Below, piece after piece: positions 41,503 through 49,577 of a stretch of 64,000 nt of DNA. The notes under the pieces are model-generated. The model worked only from the letters and a program-made list of their open reading frames with translations, did not search any database and was not told where the DNA came from. Every line of letters starts with the position of its first letter. Position 1 is the stretch's first letter. This DNA is from Streptomyces lavendulae subsp. lavendulae (GTDB lineage Bacteria; Actinomycetota; Actinomycetes; Streptomycetales; Streptomycetaceae). The stretch is taken from the NCBI RefSeq assembly GCF_002803845.1, contig NZ_CP024985.1:4960001-5024000 (forward strand). Reading direction: 5' to 3'. The position numbers and the translations under genes were made by a program.

Positions 41503-42559
41503 TGTATTGATCACGAGCGTTGTTGACACTCGGTGGGTCTTGAACATGACGAAGACCTCCGGTGTGGTGGGAGCTGTCTAGGAACCCATTGCACAACGGA
41601 GGTCTTCGTGTCCCACCGTAATGCCCGGCTGACCGTCTTCGGTAGGCGCCTGCTGGTCGAGCGGGTCGCTTCGGGCCGCCCGGTCGCGCACGTGGCCGCC
41701 GAGATGGGCATATCTCGGGCCACCGCACACAAGTGGGTGCGCCGGTGGCGGGACGACGGCCCGGCCGGGTTGCACGACCGCTCCAGCCGACCTCGCACGA
41801 CCCCGCACCGGACCTCGGCCGAGGTCGAAGCGAGGGTCTGCGACCTGCGGCGGGCCCGCAAGCTGGGCCCCGCCCGGATCGGCCCGGTCCTTGGCCTGCC
41901 CGCCTCGACCGTCCACCGAATCCTGACCCGGCACGGTCTGAACCGGCTCTCGTTCATGGACCGTCCCACCGGCACCCTGATCCGCCGCTACGAACGCGAG
42001 AAGCCCGGCGAGCTGATCCATGTCGATGTGAAGAAGCTCGGCCGGATCCCCGACGGCGGCGGCCACAAGGCCCTGGGCCGGCAGGCCGGCCGTGCCACCC
42101 GCAACGGGATGGGCTTCGACTACGTCCATTCCGCGGTCGACGACCACTCCCGCCTGGCCTACAGCGAGATCCACCCCGACGAGAAGGTCGCGACCTGCGC
42201 GGGGTTCCTCACCCGCGCGGCCGCGTTCTTCCACCACCACGGCATCACCCGCATCGAACGGGTCCTGACCGACAACGCCTGGGCCTACCGCAAGGGCCTG
42301 GCCTGGAAGACCGTCCTGGCCCACCTCGGCGCAAGCGGCAAACTCACCCGCGCCTACCGGCCCCAGACCAACGGCAAAGTCGAACGCTTCAACCGCACCC
42401 TGCTCGACGAATGGGCCTACCTGCGGCCCTACACCTCAAACGACGAGCGGACAGCAGCCCTGGCAGACTTCCTCCACACCTACAACCACCACCGCTGCCA
42501 CACCGCCCTGGGCGGACACCCGCCCATCAGCCGCGTAAACAACCCTGCGGGTCAATACA
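41503..42559 (+). mobile_element. IS481-family insertion sequence, complete
   Basis: A 1057-bp element. The ends are imperfect inverted repeats beginning TGTATTGA on the left (41503) and, on the complementary strand, TGTATTGA on the right (42559); both continue to a shared GTTGTT at positions 17-22. The flanks are a 6-bp target duplication GCTAGA at 41497-41502 and 42560-42565, which fits the NCTAGN target of the founding IS481. One intact transposase gene fills it. Intact ends, intact gene and perfect duplication indicate a recent insertion. It separates the mannosyltransferase gene from the PBP gene. Confidence 0.93.
41549..41609 (+). promoter_or_regulatory. hairpin sequestering the transposase start
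   Basis: ACGAAGACCTCCG (41549-41561) is perfectly complementary to CGGAGGTCTTCGT (41597-41609). The 3' arm includes the GGAGG ribosome-binding site and the first two bases of the GTG start. RNA starting upstream of the left arm would hide the start site; RNA starting inside the 35-nt loop would not. Confidence 0.7.
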
Positions 42560-42564
42560 GCTAG
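41608..42564 (+). CDS. IS481 family transposase
   Basis: A 318-residue DDE transposase. The N-terminal HTH (GRPVAHVAAEMGISRATAHK, WVRRWRDDGPAGLHDRSSRP) binds the ends. The rve catalytic core has Asp in LIHVDVKKLG (about residue 140), Asp in VLTDNAWAY (about 225) and Glu in NGKVERFNRTLLDEW (about 261). The GTG at 41608 follows GGAGG by 6 nt. The reading frame runs through the right inverted repeat, and its TAG stop (42562-42564) is supplied by the target duplication outside the element. Confidence 0.95.
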   Translation: MSHRNARLTVFGRRLLVERVASGRPVAHVAAEMGISRATAHKWVRRWRDDGPAGLHDRSSRPRTTPHRTSAEVEARVCDLRRARKLGPARIGPVLGLPASTVHRILTRHGLNRLSFMDRPTGTLIRRYEREKPGELIHVDVKKLGRIPDGGGHKALGRQAGRATRNGMGFDYVHSAVDDHSRLAYSEIHPDEKVATCAGFLTRAAAFFHHHGITRIERVLTDNAWAYRKGLAWKTVLAHLGASGKLTRAYRPQTNGKVERFNRTLLDEWAYLRPYTSNDERTAALADFLHTYNHHRCHTALGGHPPISRVNNPAGQYS

Positions 42565-44327
42565 ATCCAGGTGTCCAGCCACATGCGGCCGCGCCAGGAG
42601 TCCATCGGGAGGGTCTGGCCGGTGTAGATGGGCCAGAAGTAGATGAAGTTCCAGACGATCAGCAGGACGAGGACGCCCGCCCCGATCGCGCCCAGGGCGC
42701 GGCGGCGTTCGGTGGAGCCCGCCGGGCCCAGCAGGGCGCCGATCATCATGGCCACGGCCAGACACAGGTACGGGACGAAGACCACCGCGTAGAAGTAGAA
42801 GATGGTCCGCTCCTGGTAGTTGAACCAGGGCAGCAGGCCGGCGCCCAGCGCGCACGCGATGGCGCCCGCCCGCCAGTCGCGGCGGAAGAACCACCGCCAC
42901 AGCACGTACAGCAGCGCGAAGCAGCCCGCCCACCACAGCAGCGGGGTGCCCAGGGCCAGGACCTCGCGGGCGCACTTGCCCGCCTCGGTCGCCGGGCAGC
43001 CGTCGGTGCCGGGGGAGGGGGACTCGTAGAAGTAGGAGACGGGCCGGCCCAGGACCAGCCAGCTCCACGGGTTCGACTCGTAGGTGTGGCCCGAGGTCAG
43101 GCCCACGTGGAACTTGTAGACCTCGGTTTCGTAGTGCCACAGGCTGCGCAGCCACTCCGGGAGGAAGGAGAGCGAGCTGTTCCGGTCGTACTTGGCGGCC
43201 CAGTCGCGGAAGTAGCCGCCCTTGCCGTTGTCCGGGCTCAGGATCCAGCCCGCCCAGGAGGCCAGGTACACGCCGATCGCCACCGGCACCGTCGACAGGA
43301 AGGCCGGCAGCGCGTCCCGGCGCAGCATCGCCGTGTACGGGGTACCCGCGCCGGCGGTGCGGCGGGCGGCCGCGTCCCACAGCACGGTCAGCACGCCGAA
43401 GAAGGCCAGCACCACCAGGCCGTTCCACTTGGTGCCGAAGGCCAGGCCCAGGCAGACGCCGGCCAGCAGCCGGTACGGGCGCAGACCCAGCCGCAGGTTC
43501 CGCGCGACGTCCGGGTCGGGGCGGGCCCGGCCCTCCTCGTCGAGCGGGAGCGCCGCCGCGAGCCGGGCGCGGGCCTTGTCGCGGTCGATGACCAGCGCCC
43601 CGAAGGCCGCCAGGACGAAGAACATGAGGACCAGGTCGAGGAGGGCCGTGCGGCTCATCACCAGGTGCAGGCCGTCCACCGCGAGCAGCGCGCCGGCCAG
43701 GCAGCCGAGGAAGGTGGAGCGGAACAGCCGGCGGCCGATCCGGCACAGCATCAGCACCGACAGGGTGCCGAGCACGGCCGTCATGAACCGCCAGCCGAAG
43801 GGGTCGAAGCCGAACATCCACTCGCCGAGCCCGATCACCCATTTGCCGACCGGAGGGTGGACGACGTAGCCGGGGTCCAGGGGGAGCGGCACGCCGTCGG
43901 GATTCGCGAGGATCGACTTGTCGACATCCTTGGGCCAACTGGCCTCGTAGCCCTGGCGGATCGTCGCCCAGGCGTCCTTGGCGTAGTACGTCTCGTCGAA
44001 TATCACCGCCTTCGGGCTGCCCAGGTGGGCGAAGCGCAGTACCCCCGCCACCAGCGTCACCAGCAGCGGACCGGCCCACGCCATGACCCGCTGCCAGGTG
44101 TGCCGGCTCGCCTCCGGGATCCCGAGCGCCGCCCAGAGCTGCCCGGACGGGCGGGCGTACGGGGGCACCAGGCGGGCGCGGACATCGGCCGGCGGCGCGG
44201 CGGGCGCGTAGCCGAAGCCCCGCAGGCGGCGCAGCCACGGGGACGGCTCGGGCGCGGAGTCGCCCGCGCCCGGCGGTACGGGCGGGGCCCCCGCGGGGCT
44301 GGGCGGCGGCGTCGCGGTACTGGTCAC
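42561..44327 (-). CDS. pmt: dolichyl/polyprenyl-phosphate-mannose protein mannosyltransferase
   Basis: A 588-residue GT39 membrane glycosyltransferase that moves mannose from polyprenyl-phosphate-mannose to Ser/Thr of exported proteins. After a Pro-rich cytoplasmic start, the first helix leads to the loop with VIFDETYYAKDAW (catalytic Asp-Glu) and the conserved HPPVGKWVIGLGEWMFG; about ten further helices and C-terminal WNFIYFWPIYTGQ follow. In S. coelicolor Pmt is needed for phage receptor function and affects antibiotic sensitivity. GTG start. Its last codon and stop (WI-TAG) sit in the CTAG targeted by the IS, but the coding sequence is intact. Confidence 0.94.
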   Translation of the reverse strand: MTSTATPPPSPAGAPPVPPGAGDSAPEPSPWLRRLRGFGYAPAAPPADVRARLVPPYARPSGQLWAALGIPEASRHTWQRVMAWAGPLLVTLVAGVLRFAHLGSPKAVIFDETYYAKDAWATIRQGYEASWPKDVDKSILANPDGVPLPLDPGYVVHPPVGKWVIGLGEWMFGFDPFGWRFMTAVLGTLSVLMLCRIGRRLFRSTFLGCLAGALLAVDGLHLVMSRTALLDLVLMFFVLAAFGALVIDRDKARARLAAALPLDEEGRARPDPDVARNLRLGLRPYRLLAGVCLGLAFGTKWNGLVVLAFFGVLTVLWDAAARRTAGAGTPYTAMLRRDALPAFLSTVPVAIGVYLASWAGWILSPDNGKGGYFRDWAAKYDRNSSLSFLPEWLRSLWHYETEVYKFHVGLTSGHTYESNPWSWLVLGRPVSYFYESPSPGTDGCPATEAGKCAREVLALGTPLLWWAGCFALLYVLWRWFFRRDWRAGAIACALGAGLLPWFNYQERTIFYFYAVVFVPYLCLAVAMMIGALLGPAGSTERRRALGAIGAGVLVLLIVWNFIYFWPIYTGQTLPMDSWRGRMWLDTWI

Positions 44328-44470
44328 CGGGTCATCGTAGGGAACGCCCCTGTGGAGCCCCAGCCCCCACGTGGGTCGGGACCCGCGAAGTCGGCCCGTG
44401 GCGCGGGTGCGGCGGGCGGGGCGGGCGGGAGCGCCCGGAGGCGGGCCGGGAGCGATGAGAGGATGGCGGG

Positions 44471-45370
44471 GTGACAGCTGAACAGGCCCGCGGTACCGAA
44501 GCCACCTCCCCGACCGACGGCGTGCTCGTCCTCGCCGGGACTCCCATCGGGGACCTCGCCGACGCCCCGCCCCGGCTAGGCGCCGAGCTGGAGCGGGCCG
44601 ATGTGATCGCCGCCGAGGACACCCGGCGGCTGCGCCGGCTGACGCAGGGGCTCGGCGTGCACACCACCGGGCGGGTGCTGTCGTACTTCGAGGGCAACGA
44701 GTCCGCCCGGACCCCGGAGCTCGTCGAGGCCCTGGAGGCCGGCAAGCGGGTGCTGCTGGTGACGGACGCCGGGATGCCCTCGGTCTCCGACCCCGGCTAC
44801 CGGCTGGTCGCCGCCGCCGTGGAGAAGGACGTCAAGGTCACGGCCGTGCCCGGGCCGTCCGCCGTGCTCACCGCGCTCGCGCTGTCCGGGCTGCCGGTGG
44901 ACCGCTTCTGCTTCGAGGGGTTCCTGCCGCGCAAGGCGGGCGAACGCCTGGGCCGGCTGCGCGAGGTCGAGGCCGAGCGGCGCACGCTCGTCTACTTCGA
45001 GGCCCCGCACCGGCTCGACGACACCCTGGCGGCGATGGCCGAGGTGTTCGGCGCGGACCGGCGGGCCGCCGTCTGCCGCGAGCTGACCAAGACCTACGAG
45101 GAGGTCAAGCGCGGCGGACTCGGCGCCCTCGCGCTGTGGGCGGCCGACGGGGTCCGCGGGGAGATCACCATCGTGGTCGAGGGCGCCCCGGCGGCCGCGC
45201 CCGGCGACGTGGACGCCGAGGAGCTGGTGCGGCGGGTACGGGTGCGCGAGGAGGCGGGGGAGCGCCGCAAGGAGGCCATCGCGGCGGTCGCGGCGGAGGC
45301 CGGGCTACCCAAGCGCGAGGTCTTCGACGCGGTGGTCGCGGCAAAGAATGCGACTCGAAAGGTGCCGTAG
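44471..45370 (+). CDS. rsmI: 16S rRNA (cytidine1402-2'-O)-methyltransferase
   Basis: A 299-residue SAM-dependent enzyme that 2'-O-methylates C1402 in the ribosomal P site. Hallmarks: LVLAGTPIGDLADAPPRLG, IAAEDTRRLRRLTQ, SYFEGNES, LLVTDAGMPSVSDPGYRLV, AVPGPSAVLTALALSGLPVD, FEGFLPRK, YFEAPHRLDDTLA and RELTKTYEEVKRG. The C-terminal KREVFDAVVAAKN tail is normal. GTG start. Divergent from pmt, with 143 bp between the starts. Confidence 0.95.
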   Translation: MTAEQARGTEATSPTDGVLVLAGTPIGDLADAPPRLGAELERADVIAAEDTRRLRRLTQGLGVHTTGRVLSYFEGNESARTPELVEALEAGKRVLLVTDAGMPSVSDPGYRLVAAAVEKDVKVTAVPGPSAVLTALALSGLPVDRFCFEGFLPRKAGERLGRLREVEAERRTLVYFEAPHRLDDTLAAMAEVFGADRRAAVCRELTKTYEEVKRGGLGALALWAADGVRGEITIVVEGAPAAAPGDVDAEELVRRVRVREEAGERRKEAIAAVAAEAGLPKREVFDAVVAAKNATRKVP

Positions 45371-45490
45371 GTCGGTAAAGAGCCGGCCTGAAAAGCAAAG
45401 CTCAGACCGCGCACCGACGTCTTTTGGCATGACTGGCCCAAAGATGGTCCAACACTGAACAGGGTCTGATGCGCTCCCGCCCGAAGAGGC

Positions 45491-45509
45491 GTCCACTGGC
45501 AATGGCACC
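45491..45509 (+). other. small inverted repeat in leader of the zinc-ribbon gene
   Basis: CCACTGG and CCAGTGG flank a short loop about 20 bp before the ATG at 45531. It may shape the 5' UTR; no regulator is suggested. Confidence 0.4.
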
Positions 45510-45530
45510 AGTGGAACAAGAGGAGCTGGC

Positions 45531-46025
45531 ATGAGTGAGATCGCAGACACCCCGGTACCCGCACCCCTGGCCGTATCGGACGCCGTATCCACACCTGCCG
45601 TACAGACCGTGCACGAGGCGTACTCCTTCGCGTGCATGAAGTGCGGGTACGGGTGGGAGCAGGCCTACGCGATAGAACACCACGTCGACGGCACGGGTCA
45701 GCCGTTCATCATGTACATGGTCAACGGCGAGCGGGTGCCCTCCCCGCTGTCCAACCCCACCTGCCTGAACTGCGGCGGGCACGTCGTACGGATCATGCGG
45801 GCCGGGCAGGTCTCCTCGGTGCTCGGCATGCTCGACCAGCTCTACCACCACCGCGTCGCACCCGGAATCGCCGGACCGGTACCGGCCGGCGCCGACGTCC
45901 CGCGGACCCCGAAGCCGCGCAAGGCCGCACCGCTGCACGACGCCCCCGGGCCGGTCGCGACCGACGCGCCGGAGCGGCGCCGGAGCTGGTTCTCCCGTCT
46001 GCTGGGGCGCCTGCGCCGGTCATAA
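45531..46025 (+). CDS. conserved zinc-ribbon protein of unknown function
   Basis: A 164-residue protein. Two CxxC pairs (FACMKCGYGWEQAYAIEHHV and PTCLNCGGHVVRIM, about residues 35-38 and 78-81) spaced by 40 residues make a single zinc-ribbon-like fold; the segment between contains a conserved YAIEHHVDGTGQPFIMYMVNG. The C-terminal 60 residues are basic and Pro-rich, ending SWFSRLLGRLRRS, a possible amphipathic membrane-surface helix. I know it as Streptomyces-specific and uncharacterised. GAGGAG is 6 nt upstream. It sits 10 bp before tatD. Confidence 0.85.
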   Translation: MSEIADTPVPAPLAVSDAVSTPAVQTVHEAYSFACMKCGYGWEQAYAIEHHVDGTGQPFIMYMVNGERVPSPLSNPTCLNCGGHVVRIMRAGQVSSVLGMLDQLYHHRVAPGIAGPVPAGADVPRTPKPRKAAPLHDAPGPVATDAPERRRSWFSRLLGRLRRS

Positions 46026-46035
46026 GATCGGCCGT

Positions 46036-46923
46036 ATGACACGCGATGACAAGACGGGGGCGAAGGACACGCCGCCACCGCTGCCCGAACCCCTGCGGGT
46101 GGCGGTGGCGGATTCGCACACCCACCTCGACATGCAGGCCGGCACGGTCGAGGAGGGCCTCGCGAAGGCCGCTTCGGTGGGCGTGACCACCGTCGTCCAG
46201 GTGGGCTGCGACGTGAAGGGCTCCCGGTGGGCCGCCGAGACCGCCGCCGTCCACCCGAACGTCCACGCGGCGGTGGCCCTGCACCCGAACGAAGCCCCCC
46301 GGATCGTGCACGGCGACCCGGACGGCTGGTCCCGCCAGGGCGCGCGGACCGGCGGCGGGGAGGCGGCCCTCGACGAGGCCCTGGCCGAGATCGAGGCGCT
46401 GGCCGCGCTGGACCACGTCAAGGCGGTCGGCGAGACCGGACTGGACTACTTCCGCACCGGGCCGGAAGGGATGGCCGCACAGGAGCGTTCCTTCCGGGCC
46501 CACATCGAGATCGCCAAGCGGCAGGGCAAGGCGCTGGTCATCCACGACCGCGACGCCCACGCGGACGTGCTGCGCGTCCTGCGGGAGGAGGGCGCGCCCG
46601 AGCGGACCGTCTTCCACTGCTACTCGGGCGACGCCGCCATGGCCCGCGAGTGCGCGGCCGCCGGGTACTACATGTCCTTCGCGGGAACCGTCACCTTCAA
46701 GAACGCCGCGCCGCTGCGCGAGGCGCTGGCCGTGGCCCCGCTGGAGCTGGTGCTGGTGGAGACCGACGCCCCGTACCTCACCCCGGCGCCCTACCGCGGA
46801 CGGCCCAACGCGCCGTACCTCATTCCCCTGACGGTGCGGGCGATGGCCGCGGTCCGCGGCATCGACGAGGACGCCATGGCGACGGCGCTGGCCGCGAACA
46901 CGGCGCGCGCCTTCGACTACTGA
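46036..46923 (+). CDS. tatD: TatD family metal-dependent DNase
   Basis: A 295-residue TIM-barrel hydrolase. Metal ligands: DSHTHLD (about residue 27), AVGETGLDYFR (Glu, about 136), VIHDRDAH (His), FHCYSGDAAMA (His) and VETDAPYLTPAPYRG (Asp, about 250). TatD enzymes are 3'-5' exonucleases linked to DNA repair and fragmentation; the Tat in the name is historical. Twelve residues before the first motif are unremarkable. It begins the segment tatD-rpf-rsmA-ispE that is conserved in actinobacteria. Confidence 0.93.
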   Translation: MTRDDKTGAKDTPPPLPEPLRVAVADSHTHLDMQAGTVEEGLAKAASVGVTTVVQVGCDVKGSRWAAETAAVHPNVHAAVALHPNEAPRIVHGDPDGWSRQGARTGGGEAALDEALAEIEALAALDHVKAVGETGLDYFRTGPEGMAAQERSFRAHIEIAKRQGKALVIHDRDAHADVLRVLREEGAPERTVFHCYSGDAAMARECAAAGYYMSFAGTVTFKNAAPLREALAVAPLELVLVETDAPYLTPAPYRGRPNAPYLIPLTVRAMAAVRGIDEDAMATALAANTARAFDY

Positions 46924-47047
46924 CCCACCACTGACACACCTGTTCGTCCGACACGCTGCGTGGTCGAACGGCTTTGGTGCGTGACGGCCGCTCCCGCTAG
47001 GGTGCCGTGCCCGAACCAGCCGGGGCCGGACCAGTGGAGCGAGCGAC

Positions 47048-49423
47048 GTGAGCGATACGCAGGGCAGTCACCGCCGTACCCCCTGGCCGGACCCCGCCCC
47101 GTCCGGCCCGGGGCCGGCCTCCGCCCCGGATCCGGCCTCCGGCCCCGACTCCGGCCCCGACTCGGGCCCCGACTCGGGCCCCGGCTTCGGCACCGGGGCC
47201 CGATCCGGATCCGGGCACGGCACCGACTTCGACCCCGGCACCGGGGCCGGATCCGGGCACGGCAGCGGTACCGGCTCCGGCTTCGGCACCAGGGCCGGAG
47301 CCCGGCACGGCACCGGTACCGGACCCGGTTCTGACCCCGCCCCCGCCCCCGGCCCCCGCCCCGGGGACGGGGCCGGGGTGCCCGCCCCCCGGGGCGGGGG
47401 CGAGGGGCGGCGGGCCGGGCGCCGGCGCAAGGGAACAGACCGGGAACCCGCCCCGGCCCGCGGCCTCGGCCGCCGCCGCGCCCCCGCCCCGGCCTCCGGT
47501 TCAGCCCCGGGCAGCCTTCCCGCCCCGGCCACCGGGCCCGCCCCGGCCACCGGGCCCACCGCGGGCGGCGGGCCCGCGGATCCGGACGCCGTGGACGGCC
47601 CGCCCACCGGACGCGGCCGCCGCCGCGCCCCCGCCGACCCCGGCCCGGGCCCCCTCCCCGTCGGGGCCGACGCGGAGGTTCCGCCCGCCACCGGCCGCCG
47701 CCGCGCCGCGCCGTCCGACGGTGACGTCCCGCCCGCCGCAGCCTCCGGCCGCCGTCGCGCCGCGCCCCCCGACGGCGACGCCCCGCCCCCCGCCCCCGGC
47801 CGCCGTCGCGCCGCGCCGTCCGACGGTGATGTTCCCCCCGCCACCGGCCGTCGCCGGGCCGCGTTCGATGCCGCTGCTTCGCCCGCCGGCATCCTGGGGC
47901 GCCGTAGCGCCGTGACCCCCGACGGTGACGCCCCGCCCGCCACCGGCCGCCGCCGCGCCGCGCCCCCCGACGGTGACGTTCCGCCCGCCACCGGCCGGCC
48001 TCGGGCCGTGTTCGGGGCCGACGTCCCGCCCTCCGCAGCCCCCGGGCTGCGCCGTTCCGGAGTGTCTGACGCCGATGCGCTGCCCGCCGTCCCGGGCCGT
48101 CGCCGGGCCGGGGACCCCGACGGGGGTGACCCGCCCGCCGCGTCCCGGCGGCGCTCCGCGAACCCCGGCGCGGACGCGCCGCCCGCCACCGGCCGCAGGC
48201 GGGCCGTCCCCGCCGCCGACGCCCCCGGTGAGCCGGCCCGGCGGCGGGCGGCCGCTGCCGCCGACGCCCCGCGGGTCGTCCCGTCCGGCCGGCGCCGCCG
48301 CGGCACGGTCACCGGCAGCGCCGCCGCGGCCCGCGACAACTGGCGGCGCATCGTGCCGCAGGCACTGGTCGTCGCCTTCCTCGCCGGCGGCACCACCGCC
48401 TTCGTCGCCGCCGACAAGGCCGTACGCCTCACCGTCGACGGAGTCCCCCGCACCCTGCACACCTTCGCCGGCAGCGTCGACGACCTCCTCGACGCCGAGG
48501 GCCTCGGCGTCGGCCCGCACGACCTCGTCGCCCCCGCCAGGGGATCCGCCCTCGACGACGGCGAGCAGGTCGTCGTCCGCTACGGCCGGCCCCTCCGGCT
48601 CACCCTCGACGGCCACAGCCGCCAGGTGTGGACCACCTCCTCCACCGTCGAGGGCGCCCTGCGCCAGCTCGGCGTCCGCGTCGAGGGCGCCTACCTCTCC
48701 GCCCCCCGCACCGCGCCCGTCCCCCGCTCCGGCCTCACCCTGGGCGTCCGTACCGAACGCGGCGTCACCTTCATGGCCGACGGCCGCGAACGCACCATCC
48801 GCACCAACGCCGCCACCGTCCAGGAGGCCCTGGACCAGGCCGGCATCACCCTGCGCGGCGAGGACACCACCTCCGTGCCCCCCGACTCCTTCCCCCGCGA
48901 CGGCCAGACCGTCACCGTGCTCCGCATCACCGGCACCCGCGAGGTCCGCGAGGAACGCATCCCGTACGAGACCGAACGCGTCGAGGACGACACCCTCTTC
49001 GCGGGCACCGAGGTCGTCGAACGCGTGGGCCGGCCCGGCGCGCGCCGGGTCACGTACGGGCTCCGCACCGTCAACGGCGTCCGCCAGCAACCCCGCAAGA
49101 TCGCCGAAGAGGTCGTGCGCGAGCCGGTCAGCCAGCTCGTCAAGGTCGGCACGAAGCCGCTGCCCGCCTCCGTGGCCGGCGCCGACGGCCTGGACTGGGA
49201 CGCCCTCGCCCGGTGCGAGTCCGGGGGCCGTCCCACCGCCACCGACGCCTCGGGGACCTACGGCGGCCTCTACCAGTTCGACGTACAGACCTGGCAGGCC
49301 CTCGGCGGCAGCGGCCGCCCCCAGGACGCCCCCGGCAGCGAACAGACGTTCCGGGCGAAGAAGCTCTACGTGCAGCGGGGGGCCAGTCCCTGGCCGCACT
49401 GCGGGCGGGAGCTCACCCACTGA
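47048..49423 (+). CDS. rpfB: RpfB-like resuscitation-promoting factor with giant N-terminal extension
   Basis: A 791-residue protein; typical Streptomyces RpfB-like proteins are about 400. The usual part starts near residue 431: one membrane anchor (IVPQALVVAFLAGGTTAFVA), three DUF348 ubiquitin-like repeats (about 455-635, each with TVDG/TLDG/MADG), a G5 domain (REERIPYETERVEDDTLFAG) and a C-terminal Rpf transglycosylase domain (LDWDALARCESGGRP, catalytic Glu724, YGGLYQFDVQTWQALGG). It cleaves peptidoglycan during spore germination and growth. The first 430 residues are cytoplasmic low-complexity: Gly/Ser/Asp-rich to about 120, then Arg-triplet/Asp repeats. GTG start with GGAG upstream. Confidence 0.92.
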   Translation: MSDTQGSHRRTPWPDPAPSGPGPASAPDPASGPDSGPDSGPDSGPGFGTGARSGSGHGTDFDPGTGAGSGHGSGTGSGFGTRAGARHGTGTGPGSDPAPAPGPRPGDGAGVPAPRGGGEGRRAGRRRKGTDREPAPARGLGRRRAPAPASGSAPGSLPAPATGPAPATGPTAGGGPADPDAVDGPPTGRGRRRAPADPGPGPLPVGADAEVPPATGRRRAAPSDGDVPPAAASGRRRAAPPDGDAPPPAPGRRRAAPSDGDVPPATGRRRAAFDAAASPAGILGRRSAVTPDGDAPPATGRRRAAPPDGDVPPATGRPRAVFGADVPPSAAPGLRRSGVSDADALPAVPGRRRAGDPDGGDPPAASRRRSANPGADAPPATGRRRAVPAADAPGEPARRRAAAAADAPRVVPSGRRRRGTVTGSAAAARDNWRRIVPQALVVAFLAGGTTAFVAADKAVRLTVDGVPRTLHTFAGSVDDLLDAEGLGVGPHDLVAPARGSALDDGEQVVVRYGRPLRLTLDGHSRQVWTTSSTVEGALRQLGVRVEGAYLSAPRTAPVPRSGLTLGVRTERGVTFMADGRERTIRTNAATVQEALDQAGITLRGEDTTSVPPDSFPRDGQTVTVLRITGTREVREERIPYETERVEDDTLFAGTEVVERVGRPGARRVTYGLRTVNGVRQQPRKIAEEVVREPVSQLVKVGTKPLPASVAGADGLDWDALARCESGGRPTATDASGTYGGLYQFDVQTWQALGGSGRPQDAPGSEQTFRAKKLYVQRGASPWPHCGRELTH
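47689..48250 (+). repeat. degenerate tandem repeat in the Rpf N-terminus
   Basis: About ten imperfect units of 48-60 bp encode variants of PPATG-RRRAAPSDGDV (residues about 213-425). Copies differ at many third positions and several residues, with one unit (FDAAASPAGILGRRSAV) strongly diverged. A second, shorter repeat (PDSG, then GSGHGTG types) occupies 47140-47320. Confidence 0.85.
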
Positions 49424-49520
49424 CCCGCACCGCCCCGTCCACCGGCCCCGGGGAGCCGCCCCGGGGCGCCGGGTTCGGCCCCCGCGCCCACCCCGCCCCC
49501 GGGCGGCGCGAACACCCGCG

Positions 49521-49540
49521 CGGACCGGACACCCGGTCCG
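49521..49540 (+). terminator. hairpin between rpf and rsmA
   Basis: CGGACCGG (49521-49528) pairs with CCGGTCCG (49533-49540) around a 4-nt loop, in the 154-bp spacer before rsmA. A second C/G-rich hairpin (CCCCGGGG type) lies at about 49447-49467. Confidence 0.5.
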
Positions 49541-49577
49541 GCTCGGGATCACCCGGCCGATCTGAGACGCTTTACCG

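Noticed and set aside
46924..47047. Possible c-di-AMP (ydaO) riboswitch before the Rpf gene
   Set aside because: Some Streptomyces rpf genes have one, but the gap here is only 124 bp and I cannot find the conserved core.
47140..48250. CRISPR-like array
   Set aside because: The repeats are in frame, unequal in length and diverged, and encode low-complexity protein; there are no unique spacers or cas genes.
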